A stretch of 62,000 nt of DNA from NCBI GenBank assembly GCA_014529385.2, contig CM043963.1:63787469-63849468 (forward strand), read 5' to 3'. Origin of the DNA: Adiantum capillus-veneris (Eukaryota; Streptophyta; Polypodiopsida; Polypodiales; Pteridaceae). Under the pieces are notes generated by a model that searched no databases, was not told where the DNA came from, and was given only the letters and a program-made list of their open reading frames with translations. Both the position numbers and the translations under genes were made by a program. Positions 1-11,429 of the stretch are shown here, one piece after another; position 1 is the first letter of the stretch, and each line of letters begins with the position of its first letter.

Positions 1-483
1 GGTTATGTTGTAGTGTAAAGTCCAAAACGAGAAAAAGTTGAGTTGCACGCGATAAAGAGGGGGAGAGGGGAAGAGAGAGCGGCCGGCCGTACTGGTAGCA
101 ACTAACTCCTGCAAGCACGTGTAGATGTCCTAATTATCTTAATAAATTGTAAAATTTCTCCCTTCCAATTTGCCACTTTGCAAAACACACACACACACAC
201 ATATCTATAAATTTTTCTTAGGTTTATATTAACTTGTTTCTTTTTTTTTTTGTATAATGAATGTATATAGGGTAAAACCAGTAGACTATAGTAGTCAAGA
301 AATATTTTATATGTAGTTGTTGACCCTGTAAGTAATAACTAAATGTTAGAAGAATTGGTCATCACCATTCCAGCCCACACACATGACCTCACCTTTTTGT
401 AATGGTCAAGTGCAACAGAGTCTCTCCAATATACCCATAATATTGAGCACATCCTTTGCTCTTCCAGCTTGAGCTACTAATGT
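1..483. other. Non-coding, AT-rich, no gene seen
   Basis: I see no credible coding region. It holds a short (AC)n run near 183-202 and a T-run near 240-252. Confidence 0.5.
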
Positions 484-778
484 ATGCATCTCTTTGAAAT
501 AGAGGCCTTCCCACATCAGCCCCTCATTGCCATTTATGACAGAGCTCCAATGCTTCCGATCCCTTTTCGAAACGCTCGTCGAGGCCACATCCACCTTAGC
601 CCTCTTCGCAGTCTCCAATTGGGGCCTGGCTGGCATCATCGACGATGCACAACACCACGGCATCCCGAAGCAGGTTGCCTTCCACACACATGTTGCACAA
701 GGAGCTTTGGACGGCTTATCATATGGCAAAAAATATATAATTGCTAGATATTTTACTAGTTTCAATACACACATCTAG
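484..778. pseudogene. Possible pentatricopeptide-repeat (PPR) gene fragment
   Basis: The minus-strand translation contains a stretch reading HWSSVINGNEGLMWEGLYF followed by KEMH, which resembles the helix pair of plant-type PPR motifs. The plus-strand translation has weaker PPR-like wording (GIIDDAQ, GIPKQ). Because both strands look weakly similar I do not fix the strand. No start codon, signal or full 35-residue repeat can be defined, so at best this is a short relic of an organelle RNA-binding PPR gene. It could be chance. Confidence 0.2.
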
Positions 779-1010
779 CAAAAGTGCAAACTAGTAAGCG
801 TGAGACAACTCCTAGATGCTTCAAGTAGCAATCCTCTTACCATATAGTAAGTTGAGTACCTATATGGTAAGATAATTGCTAGATGAATCAAGAGAGTCAA
901 GCTCACTTGCTAGTTTGAGATGTATTATGAAACTAGTAATACATCTAGCAACTCGAATATGTAAAATAGTAATTCATCTAGTAACTTCAAGACGGAAAGT
1001 CCTAGCCCTA
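745..1010. repeat. TTGCTAG/CTAGCAA-rich dispersed repeat, copy 1
   Basis: Short motifs of the type CTAGCAA, TTGCTAG, CTAGTAA and TAGCAAT recur every 20-40 bases in both orientations. A second patch with the same texture lies at 8740-9065. Both patches end in a similar phrase (GCCCTA followed closely by CGTGTC), so they look like members of one dispersed, non-coding repeat family of unknown type. Confidence 0.5.
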
Positions 1011-2018
1011 CTCAGCGTGTCCCCCGAAATTACCTCAACCTACTTATACCTGATATGGACTTTCAATAATCAATGAACCCACGGCATTTGGAACAATCCA
1101 TAGCAAGAGACTTGAATCTCAAGTACCCCGAAACCCTACACACCCACACAAAACTATAGCCAGATGTATTGTGCCTGGTTCACAATCGCCTTGCAAAGCC
1201 TTCGACCTTACAAAATAGTCCTCATACGATAAACATCAATCCAACACGATTGCCCATAGGCAATAGTATAGATCTGCAAGAAATATCCCCATCGCATACA
1301 TCAACCCACCATGTAAGCTGCAAGTTCCACCTGCTGCTCCAAGATCAAGCCACAAGGGGTTACCCTTGTCCTCGGTACAATTTGTTATGGTCTATCCTTG
1401 AGCAATGCCTTACGCGAGTACTCCAAATCCAGCTTCACCATGTTTCTTCGCTCAGCACTTCACACTCATCCCTGCACTCTTACAACCCTGCATCTATATA
1501 TATAAGCAATCAAATAAACACAGCGTAGAGAATGCATGATTATTTATGTACATAAGAACTTTAAAAACAAACCACATACAATCAAGCCTTGTAATTCACT
1601 TAAGAATTTAACAATTGCTACGTGAGTTATGCTTGATTTGAAACAAGCACGTCAAAGGAAAATGTCACCTTAACTTAAGCTAGGTTATGGAGTCACGGGA
1701 AGCATTTACAATCGTTTTCCACTTCTAGTACATATACAAGAATAATGTTCCGCATATCAATGAGGTATTCTGTGCCATTTGATTCGACGAACTGTTATGA
1801 CCTCCTAATAATATATACATAGATGAATCCAGGATAAGCCCAAATTCACCCTTGAAGGAAAGTGCAAGGTATAGACACATGGTAGTCACCCACAAGACAA
1901 TATAACCATCAGCTCCATCATGCATAGTATTGAATAAATACCATGACATCCCCACTAACGTCGTCAGTACCCAATAGTGGGTGTAGAACTAGGTACTAAT
2001 ATATGCTCCCCAACACAA

Positions 2019-2049
<31 letters not shown>

Positions 2050-2737
2050 CACATGAGCATACATCAACACAAAGTTCAGCGTGCTGAGTTTCCATCATGA
2101 CTCCGGAGATCAAGGGCAGACTCAGCCATAATGAAGCCTAGCACTAAAAGAAACATTAAATCGGAAAAATTAGCACAAAAATGAGGTAGTTGATAGGGCA
2201 TACACACCACAAAAGATAGAAAGAATTAGCACAATATCAACTCGTCGTAACTCGGACGAAAACTTCACAATGTGAAGTCTGCATGGCCTTGTCTGATCTA
2301 ATGTAATTGAGGAGTAGTTTCATAAGGAAGAGGCATCTCCTCATGGTTACATCTTCCTATATATGATGTAGTTAAATTATGTCGAAGGTAAGCCTCAGAA
2401 TTCATTGTGTACACCCTCAGACTCAATCACACGATCTATTGTCAAACTCAATCATTGCCTTACTTTCGTGGCTTCTGCATTCGAAGTGAATGTCATCATA
2501 TAATCTGTAAAGACAATTCGTTGCATACAGAGATCCATGCATCACCATGACAAAGCTATTATTATATATGATTATAAACCAAGCTATGCCAGGGCCCTTC
2601 GAATTTGTGAAAATATATACTTATATGCGCAAGAAATTAAAAGCTCCTACGTATCATTTCCATCTTTCCCTCCTAATTGGTAGAAGCTGCTAGGTTTATT
2701 GTTAACACAACAACAGAAAAAAGTGACAATAGCCTAC
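1011..2737. other. Intergenic, no gene seen
   Basis: Only short, low-quality open frames occur. A (AC)n microsatellite lies near 2023-2053. No domain, RNA gene or element terminus was recognised. Confidence 0.45.
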
Positions 2738-2977
2738 CGATCTTGGATATTTCTCCACAATGTCACAAGCAGCGTCATTGCTCAAAAGATCCCATAGCCC
2801 ATCAGAAGCAAAGATGTAAAACCTATCATGTGGATGAAGCCTCCAGACATTTATTATCGGTTCAGCTGACAGTACAGGTCGCGTCAGAGGCCGAGTCATT
2901 CAAAAATTATCCGGCAATGTGTCTGGGTTCACTTTTGAAGGTGACTTTAAACATAGATCTCCGATTGACTTCGTTAC
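2738..2977 (-). pseudogene. PP2C-type protein phosphatase exon (relic)
   Basis: Reading down the minus strand, an AG acceptor (just above 2977) leads into VTKSIGD, the clade-D PP2C motif. After a diverged stretch comes LTRPVLSAEPIINV, then HPHDRFYIFASDGLWDLLSN and DIVEKYPRS, ending at a GT donor (2738|2737). This matches one internal exon of plant PP2C Ser/Thr phosphatases, including the metal-binding Asp in SDGLWD. A TGA at 2900-2902 interrupts the frame, so it is dead. The exon keeps its intron edges, which means copying from genomic DNA rather than from mRNA. No neighbouring PP2C exons are visible, so this is an isolated fragment. Confidence 0.8.
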
Positions 2978-3199
2978 CTGCACAATTTAGTGATTTTTCA
3001 TTATGTTTGAGGCAACCTGAGATCACAATTGAGTAAACTCTCATTTAACAGAGACTAAAAGTTGACTATGTGGCAGTTAACCAAAAGGGATTGCTCAAAA
3101 CTAGAATGTAATAATGTCAACCAAACTCGAAACCATCGTTTAACTGCAACACAAATCAACCTTCAAAGTAAAGGAATGCATGGGGCTTGTTTTACCTAA

Positions 3200-3686
3200 A
3201 TGATTCCATCATCGATCAGCACCAGAGCAGCTTGGCGTTATCTCTTGCACAAGATGGTCGTCCTCTCCCGCAGCGGCACCACCCATGTTAACATCAGCTC
3301 CCGCGTTGCTGAAATGCCCACCAACGTCATGAGCCGCCTTGTCTACTCCTGGGATCGTGCCATCGAACGCGACAAAGGCGTTCAGGTTCTGCCGCAACTT
3401 GTCAAGGACATGGAGCAAGTGGCTTTCCCGTTCGTCACTGACTTCATTTCCTGGCTGTCATGGCTTGACATACTTACAGAGCGGCACATGCGTTATCTCC
3501 AGCATCGGATGGATGCCCTTGCGACTAGCATAAATTGCCAAGCGCAAGCAAGCCATGATGCAGGATAATACTCCCAAAGATGACTTCTTCATGCCCTGCT
3601 CAACAAAGAAAGCAAGGGCTTAATCACCATGGATGAGGTCCAGAGCATCGTAATGGCGCTCTTTGCTCCCATTACCTTCTAAGATT
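3200..3686 (+). pseudogene. Cytochrome P450 fragment (relic)
   Basis: The translation runs VLSRSGTTHVNISSRVAEM, NVMSRLVYS, then FPFVTDFISWLSWLDIL and RHMRYLQHRMDAL. This is the helix C to helix G segment of plant microsomal P450s (the family phrase is close to 'FNVGDFIPWLGWLDLQG'). A frameshift near 3580 is followed by DFLHALLNKESKGLITMDEV and IVMALFAP, the start of the I-helix, and then a stop. The oxygen-binding AGTDT motif, the ExxR motif and the haem Cys loop are missing. It encodes no functional enzyme. Confidence 0.75.
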
Positions 3687-4565
3687 CTAAGCAGGGTTTT
3701 TTTTTTGTCGGACGTGTCACAATAACTTCCAAAGATAAGAGAAACCGAACTAGAAAAAACTAGCCTTGCTTGGTTGGCCATTCCATAGAAATTTGTGGAC
3801 AGAATTTAGCATTGATGTGTGGTTGCAAGTGAGGAACGATATGCTTGGGTGAAAAACCTTGGGCTACCTATGCCACAACTTCAGACTTTGATTCCATACC
3901 CACAAATAAGTAAAATAAAACCCTAAAAGGCAAAATAAATAATGGGTTTATATCGGGCAATTTACTTGAGATGCCATACCTCTAACACCCTCTTTGCAAC
4001 TCATAGTGTACAGAAATAGTGAGACAAAGTCAATGAAGAAGATACCATGGACACCCCAGTAGCAATCGACTATTGGGTATACCCTGATTTTGCTATTCTC
4101 AAGTTTTTACCTTAAAAGAATTCCATCTTGAGCATGGGTTGCCTTCAGAAAATTGAATTGCAGACCACCGAGAATGCCCATTTGTGAACATCACGTCCAA
4201 TACTCCAAGATAAAGAACTGGTGAACACATCCTATCCATGACCCGACCAACAACAATGGATTGATGCACTCATGCATAGTGTTTTAGATACGACTGATTG
4301 CTTCCCTACAAGATGCATGTCCCGTGAACTTTGACGCACGGGTTCAAAAATCGATAAGTTGAACTCCAACACAAGGCGAGGAGAACAAGAGAGGAGAACG
4401 AGAGGAAGCTAGTGCCCTTTCCTTTCTATGCATGATCACCATGAGCAGCAGAGAGGGTAAAACTTTTCTCCACAAAGAAAACTTAGCCTTTTCCAAGAAG
4501 CTGGCTTTTTGGTTAAAACTCTATGGGGTGACATCAGCTAGGCTATGAGTGAATGTGAGAGATAG
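3687..4565. other. Intergenic, no gene seen
   Basis: No coding similarity recognised. The stretch ends in a purine-rich run leading into (GA)n. Confidence 0.45.
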
Positions 4566-4608
4566 AGAGAGAAAAAGAGACAGAGAGAGAGAGAGGGAGA
4601 GAGAGAGA
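4566..4608. repeat. Imperfect (GA)n microsatellite
   Basis: Interrupted GAGA runs read directly from the sequence. Confidence 0.85.
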
Positions 4609-4809
4609 TCTATGATCCTAATAACTCATGACTCTAGCCAGCGGTCCAAAGACCTCTCTAAATAGACAGTGAAAGGTCCCTCGTATCTCATAGTATACCA
4701 CACAATGACAATGTGATGTAACTCTGGCGGCTCTGGCTCTATATGACGTAACTTGCATATCCTCGCTTCTGTTGGTACTCTCCTAAATCAAGCATGCACA
4801 AACATACCC

Positions 4810-4990
<181 letters not shown>

Positions 4991-5179
4991 TATAGCTCCA
5001 ACCTCTCGTATAACTGCTATTGACTCCCTCAAACACTCCTCCTTGTTGTACCTTCAGTGCTCTACCTCCTGTCAACTCAAAGGAAGAGCCAAACAATGTC
5101 GCCTTCCACATTTACATGATGCACTAGAGTTTTGGGAGGCGCAGCCCAAGGGAGGCCATGCCAACAAGATCTACACCTG

Positions 5180-5690
5180 TGTGCAATAGGTTTGCAATCC
5201 TCAAGTCCAAACTTACATAGTAATGTCTCTATGTAATTTTTCTGACACAAGGCAATACCACCATCACTCCGCTTAAACTGTATACCCAAGTAATGATGCA
5301 ACAGCCCCAAATCTTTCATCTTGAAAGTAGTATTTAAATCAGCTTTAAATTCAGCATGATCCCAGGTACATAAAGTGCATCAACAAGTGTGAAAGAACTG
5401 CCATTTGCAGCAGTAAGCACAATCTTTCCAACTCCCTGAACCGGATAAGAGGCATTGTTGGCACAAGTGACTAAATTCCCATGAGGGACAGACTCGAGAG
5501 AGGTGAACAATTCACGATGTGAGCTAATATGCTTTGTAGCACCACTGTCGAAATACCACACATGTGAGTCTGCAGCAACTGACAAGCATGCATCATGGAC
5601 AACAAGATTGTAAGTGCACTCTGCGCTAAAAGCCCATTCTGCATCAACATCAGCATCACAGTCTCCTTTCGCAGAAGACTCAAGAAATAG
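5180..5690 (-). pseudogene. Ty1/copia relic: protease joined to RT by an internal deletion
   Basis: On the minus strand the upstream part contains HVWYFDSGATKHISSHRELF, the copia retropepsin region with the DSG active-site Asp, followed by LVDALYVPGI of the gag-pre-integrase segment. This is joined directly near 5340 to EFKADLNTTF, MKDLGLLHHYLGIQFKRSD, then QKNYIETLL, which is the late reverse transcriptase. Integrase and the first half of RT are missing, so several kilobases were lost. The two parts lie in different frames across the junction. It is a dead internal-deletion derivative and no LTRs were found for it. Confidence 0.8.
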
Positions 5691-6218
5691 GAGTTACAAT
5701 ATTCCCGATTCATCAAAATAATAAATGTTTTTACAATGAGAGCTCCAAAAAATGGTATCCGAGTTAGCTTACTGCTAACAGTCGGTAGGCCGACGTTATG
5801 TTGTGAAGCGTAGATATGGAGCAGGCGTAGAACAACGTCAAAAATTGAAAGGGAAGGGTGAATACTTTATACATTAAATGATTCTCTTATTGAGAAATGA
5901 GAATACCATAAGTCGGGGAGTTAAAATGACGAGGTTTCTATGATGGACGATGTAGGTCCCAACAGACAAAGATGAGGGACAATGGTAGACGTTCGTAGTG
6001 AGCACAAGGACCTAATGGCCCTGACTTGCACGTTTGTTGGTGCTTCAATCGTCCAATGCCTTTGTGGGTGATTATGAACTTGAATTCTATATGAAATCAT
6101 CCCACCTATAAACGGACTTGAGAGAGAATGGATCTCTTCTTGGTGTCATAAAATGTTGAATTTGATGTCATAATACGGAAGAGCTAATGACACACATGCA
6201 TGGAAAAGGTCTAACAGG
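5691..6218. other. Intergenic with a possible copia-type PBS
   Basis: At about 5753 the plus strand reads TGGTATCCGAGTTAG, similar to the initiator-Met tRNA primer site (TGGTATCAGAGC) used by plant copia elements. It lies in the opposite orientation to the copia relic next to it, so any link is uncertain. Nothing else was recognised. Confidence 0.25.
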
Positions 6219-6342
<124 letters not shown>

Positions 6343-7570
6343 GACGTGCTTGAGGTTGCAAAGATCTCTTTGTGCTTGTCGTTGTAGTCATGGAGCACAG
6401 GGAATGTAGACGGTCTAAATCTCAAGGCTAGGGCTACAATTTGAAGGCTTTCCTTCGGTGGATTCAATATAGTAGAGAGCTTCTATGTTGTTTAGAGTTG
6501 GCACAATCCTCCATATTGTCCATAATATTGTAATACAAAGAATCAAATATGGAATCAAATACATCATATCCATTTTGATCAATCACAAGGTGCCTCAAGG
6601 CCTTCTCTCCTCTCCTTTGGACCCATAAAGTGAGCCTTTCTTTTAAAATGGCCACACATCCATATAGAGGGGTAGGGAAGCAATTTCCTTCCTCTGGGCT
6701 TCTATTCTCCTTTGATATATGTATGCTAACAGTTATGGAAGACTTTATCTTTGTATTGAAAATACTTTATGGAAGTTTGGCTCACGCTCATGCTACTATC
6801 ATTAGGTTATGCTCTTTGTAAACTCAAGCATCCACTTGAAACCACCGCAAAGATTACCTCCCGTTTTGCATCATAGTTCCCTAGAAATAAATCCCTCAAC
6901 TTGCTTCATTTAAAGCTCTTGCTCTAACATTGTTTTGAGGATAGGTTAGTAAGTGTGCTTTAATAAATGTAAGCTTATATATTTGGATCCAAATGATGGG
7001 TCTCTTTTTAGATAGCCTTGGATATTGCATTCTGGCTATATGCTAAAAGAAATCATTTCTATTGGAGATTGCAACTCATAAGCAGAGGATCATTCTACAG
7101 TCTGTTATATTTTTCAAAAATAATACATGCCTAGAGTGCCATCCTGTGAAAACAACATCATAATAGGTGTATTTCCGAGAGAGAATGGTGTCTAGTAGTC
7201 TTGGGGCATATGTATGAAGGAATGGGGCTAAGTACAAATGGTGGATCTATTGCACTACATACCCTCCAATAGATTTAAAAAAAAGAATTGCACCTTCCTT
7301 CCGCTTATGCTGTCTCATAAATTACCACCTTTTTGAGGGAGTCTACTTCCCTTCATTGAAGGTAGTGAGACAATGGAGTCAGATATAGAAGTAGAACATG
7401 ATGCTCGCAATATACTAAACACTGAGAAAGCCAAGAAAGCAATCCTACTCTTACAAGGAAACTACACAACCACAAGAAAACCAACCAGCATATGAACCCT
7501 TCAATGAGAAATGGGCAACCCTATTATGGAGAGAGGTAAGGACTAAGCTAAAGGAAATGATAAAGTGAAA
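6343..7570. other. Intergenic, no gene seen
   Basis: Only short frames without recognisable domains. Confidence 0.45.
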
Positions 7571-7599
7571 TCCCCTCCCCCCCCCCCCCCCCCCCCCCC
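7571..7599. repeat. Poly-C tract
   Basis: A run of C broken once by T, then about 23 uninterrupted C residues. Confidence 0.9.
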
Positions 7600-7892
7600 A
7601 CTTATTCATTAATACCACCTTCTAGGGACCGTGGAAGCCAAAAAGGGATGAACAACCCCATGCAAAAGTTTAAGTAAAACATGAATAATACAATGACACA
7701 ATGTTGTCTTTAACAACCATCGATTATGCTACTTGAGCTCCTTGCCCTTTCACCCCTTCTCAATACCAAATGCTATGTCTCAAGGTTATGTCTCAAGGCC
7801 CTTGGCCTTCCTTAGGAGGATCCTAGAAGGGAAATCTCTTTTGTCATTCCAACTATGGACTCACATTGCCTACAAGTGAATAATAACAAACC

Positions 7893-8088
7893 ACACCCAC
7901 GACAAAGGCCACACACTACTAAGCACTTGATAGGCAACTAAAACCTCTAAAAGACAAGAATGGAGTAGCAAGAGCCAGATTCATGTTACAACACCCACGA
8001 CAAAGGCCACACACTACTAAGCACTTGATAGGCAACTAAAACCTCTAAAAGACAAGAATGGAGTAGCGAGAGCCAGATTCATGTTACA
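7893..8088. repeat. Recent 98-bp tandem duplication
   Basis: The block beginning ACACCCACGACAAAGG at 7893 is repeated at 7991 with a period of 98 bp. I see a single base difference between the copies (GTAGCAAG versus GTAGCGAG). Confidence 0.9.
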
Positions 8089-8234
8089 ACAATTTGTAGT
8101 GAAGATAAATGAGAGGAGATGCACAAAATTTGCATCCTTGAGCATTTTAAGTCCATGTGTGTGTGTGTGTTTTTTTTCGCAGGGGGGGGGACGTCGTGAG
8201 GATGAAGAGCCTACAATAAGGTTTGGGAGGGCAT

Positions 8235-8285
8235 ATCAAATTAAGAGTGAAATATAAGATAAAAGAATGGTTTTTACTAGAGGAA

Positions 8286-8339
<54 letters not shown>

Positions 8340-8402
8340 TCTACGATTACACGTATCAAATTAAGAGTGCGAGATAAGCTATCATAATGGTTTTTTGAGG
8401 AA

Positions 8403-8475
<73 letters not shown>

Positions 8476-8487
8476 ACGATTGCACAT
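8235..8487. repeat. Diverged tandem duplication carrying two (GA)n expansions
   Basis: TATCAAATTAAGAGTG starts both units (about 8235 and 8355). Each unit then has AATGGTTTTT, GAGGAACATGG, a (GA)n tract (8289-8337 and 8409-8472) and CTACGATT. The duplication probably predates independent expansion of the two GA tracts. Confidence 0.8.
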
Positions 8488-8739
8488 TGTAGCATACAGC
8501 TCCCCAAGGCTTTCATTGACATTAATTTGTCTATGCACAAGAGCTAGAAAGCTGCAAGTATTAAACTCCAAGCCTACCCTCTTTTTTACTAGACTTTTAT
8601 CACAGTAATGCTACAAAGCTACGAGTTTAAAATTCGACGCTCCTCTTGAGAGTCTTTTCTATGTTTTTAAAGAAAAAATACTTTCAATTTTTGGAACTTA
8701 GAGAATTTTGAAGATATCAAAGATATTAATTGCCCTAGT

Positions 8740-9065
8740 CCTAGTCGTAAGGGGTATATTGCTACATGCTTAGGTTTTGTTACGAATGTATATTGAATAT
8801 GGAAAACCAAAATTGCTATATAGTAACTATATTGGAATTTCAAATTGCTACTTCCAAGTAGCAACTACACAACGTTACTATCTAGCAATTGCATAGCTCC
8901 TATGATATTGCTACTTCCATGTAGCAAACAATATACTACTATATAACAAATTCATAAGAACCTTCACTTTGCTAGTTGCATCTAGTAATTAAACTACAAA
9001 ACCTCACATTTGCTAGCTCCATGAGTTGTTTTTCCAACTTCTATCTAGCAAAAGCCCTAACGTGT
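8740..9065. repeat. TTGCTAG/CTAGCAA-rich dispersed repeat, copy 2
   Basis: TTGCTA, TAGCAA and CTAGTAA motifs recur in both orientations, as at 745-1010, and the patch ends in AAGCCCTAACGTGTC. It lies directly upstream of the four-gene element. Confidence 0.5.
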
Positions 9066-9469
9066 CAAAAGTATCCATATGGTAAGTCGTCCAAAGTTCC
9101 TTGTGAATTAATTGCATTCCCTGTTCCGCTTGTTGCACTCTACCTCAGTGTCTATAATGCCTTGCAAGTATGGTCTATTAAGAAGTGCCTCTTCCATAAG
9201 AGTCGAGACAGAGAGAGATGGTGGCAGGTTAAGTTGTATTATGATTCTGCTCCACATTATTATGCCTATTGTTAGGTTGTTAATCTTTTTGTTAGGTTGT
9301 TATGATGACCCTATTGCTACTGAATATTAAATGATTAATATTCAGTTAACTTTAATTTAGTTGATCACTGTTTGTTTATTTTGTTGGTGTCATTTGGACA
9401 AGATCAATAATCAGTTAATTTTGTACCTTTTGATTTACGACTTTGCTATAACCAAACTCTGCATCAAAC
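9066..9469. other. Upstream region of transposase-like gene A
   Basis: AT-rich and non-coding. It includes a small palindrome with arms GAATATTAA/TTAATATTC near 9324-9345. The left end of the four-gene element should lie here or a little further left, but I found no inverted repeat matching sequence beyond 17743. Confidence 0.35.
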
Positions 9470-11262
9470 ATGGAAATGGCAGCTAAACATTATTGTGATG
9501 TTTTACCTCCCAAGCTTTCCAAAAAGATTTTCACAGAGAAGAAGTTTAAAAAGGCAAAGAAGCAGTGCATTGAGGGATTTTTGCAGAGCTCTTGCTTGGA
9601 CAAGGAGGATGTGCAATATACTATGGATAAGGTAGGCATTAGCAGAGATGGTTATAGCAAGCTGTTCAGAAATATGAACTCAAGGTTAAAGCAATGTAAA
9701 GTCAAGTCCTCTTTGCTTCCAAATCCATCCATTGTGCAGCAGGCAAGGAAAAACATCAATGAGAGGATAATGGAGATGTTGGGTGAGCCTCACCACATTC
9801 ATGGTACCTATCATGGTAAAAAGAGGGATCTTCAATTTGACGAGTTCAATAATATTTTCCTTGACTTGAAGACACTTTAGAAGGAAATGATCAGATTCTA
9901 TGAGCTGGAGCATACAGAAGCAAATGGTGTTGTCAGTTTTGTGATAAAGCTTGATGAATGCGAGATTGTTAAGAACATAAAAATTGAGAGGATTTCCATA
10001 ACTTTAATGAACAGAGCATTGAAACCGAAGGATACCAAGTACTTCAGCGTGCAATCGGAGAAGAATGTCTGGTGGCTAGGTGCTTTTGAAGTAGAGAGTG
10101 AAGACTTTGATGTTCTGGATTGGGTTTTCTATCAAACAACAATACCCAAAGTCATTAATGCACAAGAATTAGGGGAAGAGCTTGAAGTTGAATGGTTTGG
10201 AAGTTATAGGGTGGAATGGCACATGGGAGGAGACCTTAAAACCCTTAAATGTATGTACAATGTCTCCAAAGGAGCTATGGCAAAGAGCCCTTGTCTGTAT
10301 TGTATGGCATCAGCAAAAGAATGTAATCCTGCAAATTGGAACAAAGCACCCAATAGGCATACTCAAGATCCAAACTTCAAAGCAGTTTTAAATATTCCAC
10401 TTGCTAATGTCCACATATGTACTCTGCATGCTCTTTGCAGAATTGTGGAGAAAATTGTACATCTGTATGTGGGGTTTGCCTGGAAGTTACAGCCAAAAGG
10501 AGCTAGAGATGTTGCAATCAAATGTATTGAAAGGGTTTTATCAGAAATTGGCCTTCACAGTGGTAAGGTTAAGATTGAAACAGACCTGAAGAGGTCTTCA
10601 AATGGAAACAATGTGCCTAGAAAGGTCTCTGTTGGTGGTGTGAAGGCCAGAGCTTTCCTAGGGTTTCATGGAAAACTAGGAAAGGTAAATGCCAAGAAGG
10701 GTTCATCCAATGTGAAGTATAACCAGTGGAAAGCTCTCCACAATGCCATCAAAGATCATGGTATTGAAGGTACATCAAGAAATAAAAAAGAAGAGGTATA
10801 AGAATCACTAGACAAAGTATTTTCCTACTGTGATAAGACATCCTGGGGCAAAAATGATCTGCCAAATTTCAAGAAAGTGCTCAATAAATTCAGAAGTGCA
10901 ATGAAAGATGCTTGGGATCAGGAATTCACACATTACATGATATGTTTTTTATTTATTTTCTTACCTTTTCAATATGTACATACTTTTAGTTTGGCAGCAT
11001 ATGATTAATCTCATACTTACTAATTATTGACACACTTTTACTTTGCCAACATATAATTTACAATCACACTCCCTGGTTCGTAAAGAGATGGGGCTCCTTG
11101 TCCATATGGTCTACACAAGGCATGGAGAAATCCCATTATCAAGCAAGAACCAAGTTTTTCAAGCATACAAGACATGGGGGAGGTGCAGTGAAGGAAAACA
11201 ACTTGCTTGAGGTTTTCCAATGGTTCTATAGACAAATATGGCATAGAACCAGATCAAAATGA
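9470..11262 (+). pseudogene. Gene A: DDE-type transposase-like protein (decayed)
   Basis: One frame runs from the ATG at 9470, interrupted by TAG (9878-9880) and TAA (10799-10801). Predicted role: cut-and-paste DNA integration in the nucleus. Visible landmarks in order: basic N-terminus; FVIKLDECE with a candidate first catalytic Asp (9953-9955); WHMGGDLKTLK with the second Asp (10232-10234); SPCLYCM, a CxxC zinc knuckle (10292-10303); VHICTLHALCRIVEKIVHL, supplying candidate zinc His residues; and GVKARAFLGFHG. After a probable intron or shift near 10940 comes GMEKSHYQARTKFFKHTRHG with a candidate catalytic Glu (11125-11127), then LLEVFQWFYRQIWHRTRSK. The D, GD, CxxC, H and E order fits the RNase-H-fold transposases that carry a C2H2 insertion. 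I cannot assign a superfamily without a search. It converges on gene B. Confidence 0.6.
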
Positions 11263-11429
11263 CAAAGAAAGCACTACTGAACTTAGATTTAGCAAATGCC
11301 TTACACAGGAACAAGTAGAAAAGACAAAATTCATATAATAGTTCATCTGCAAATGAAAAATTCTTACAATGGATAGCTACAAGAGAGAGACAAGGTAGAA
11401 AGTGGGCCAGAGTACAGGTTTGAGCAAAG

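Noticed and set aside
1169-1528. 119-residue open frame on the plus strand
   Set aside because: No domain or compositional sign of coding, and no neighbouring exon structure.
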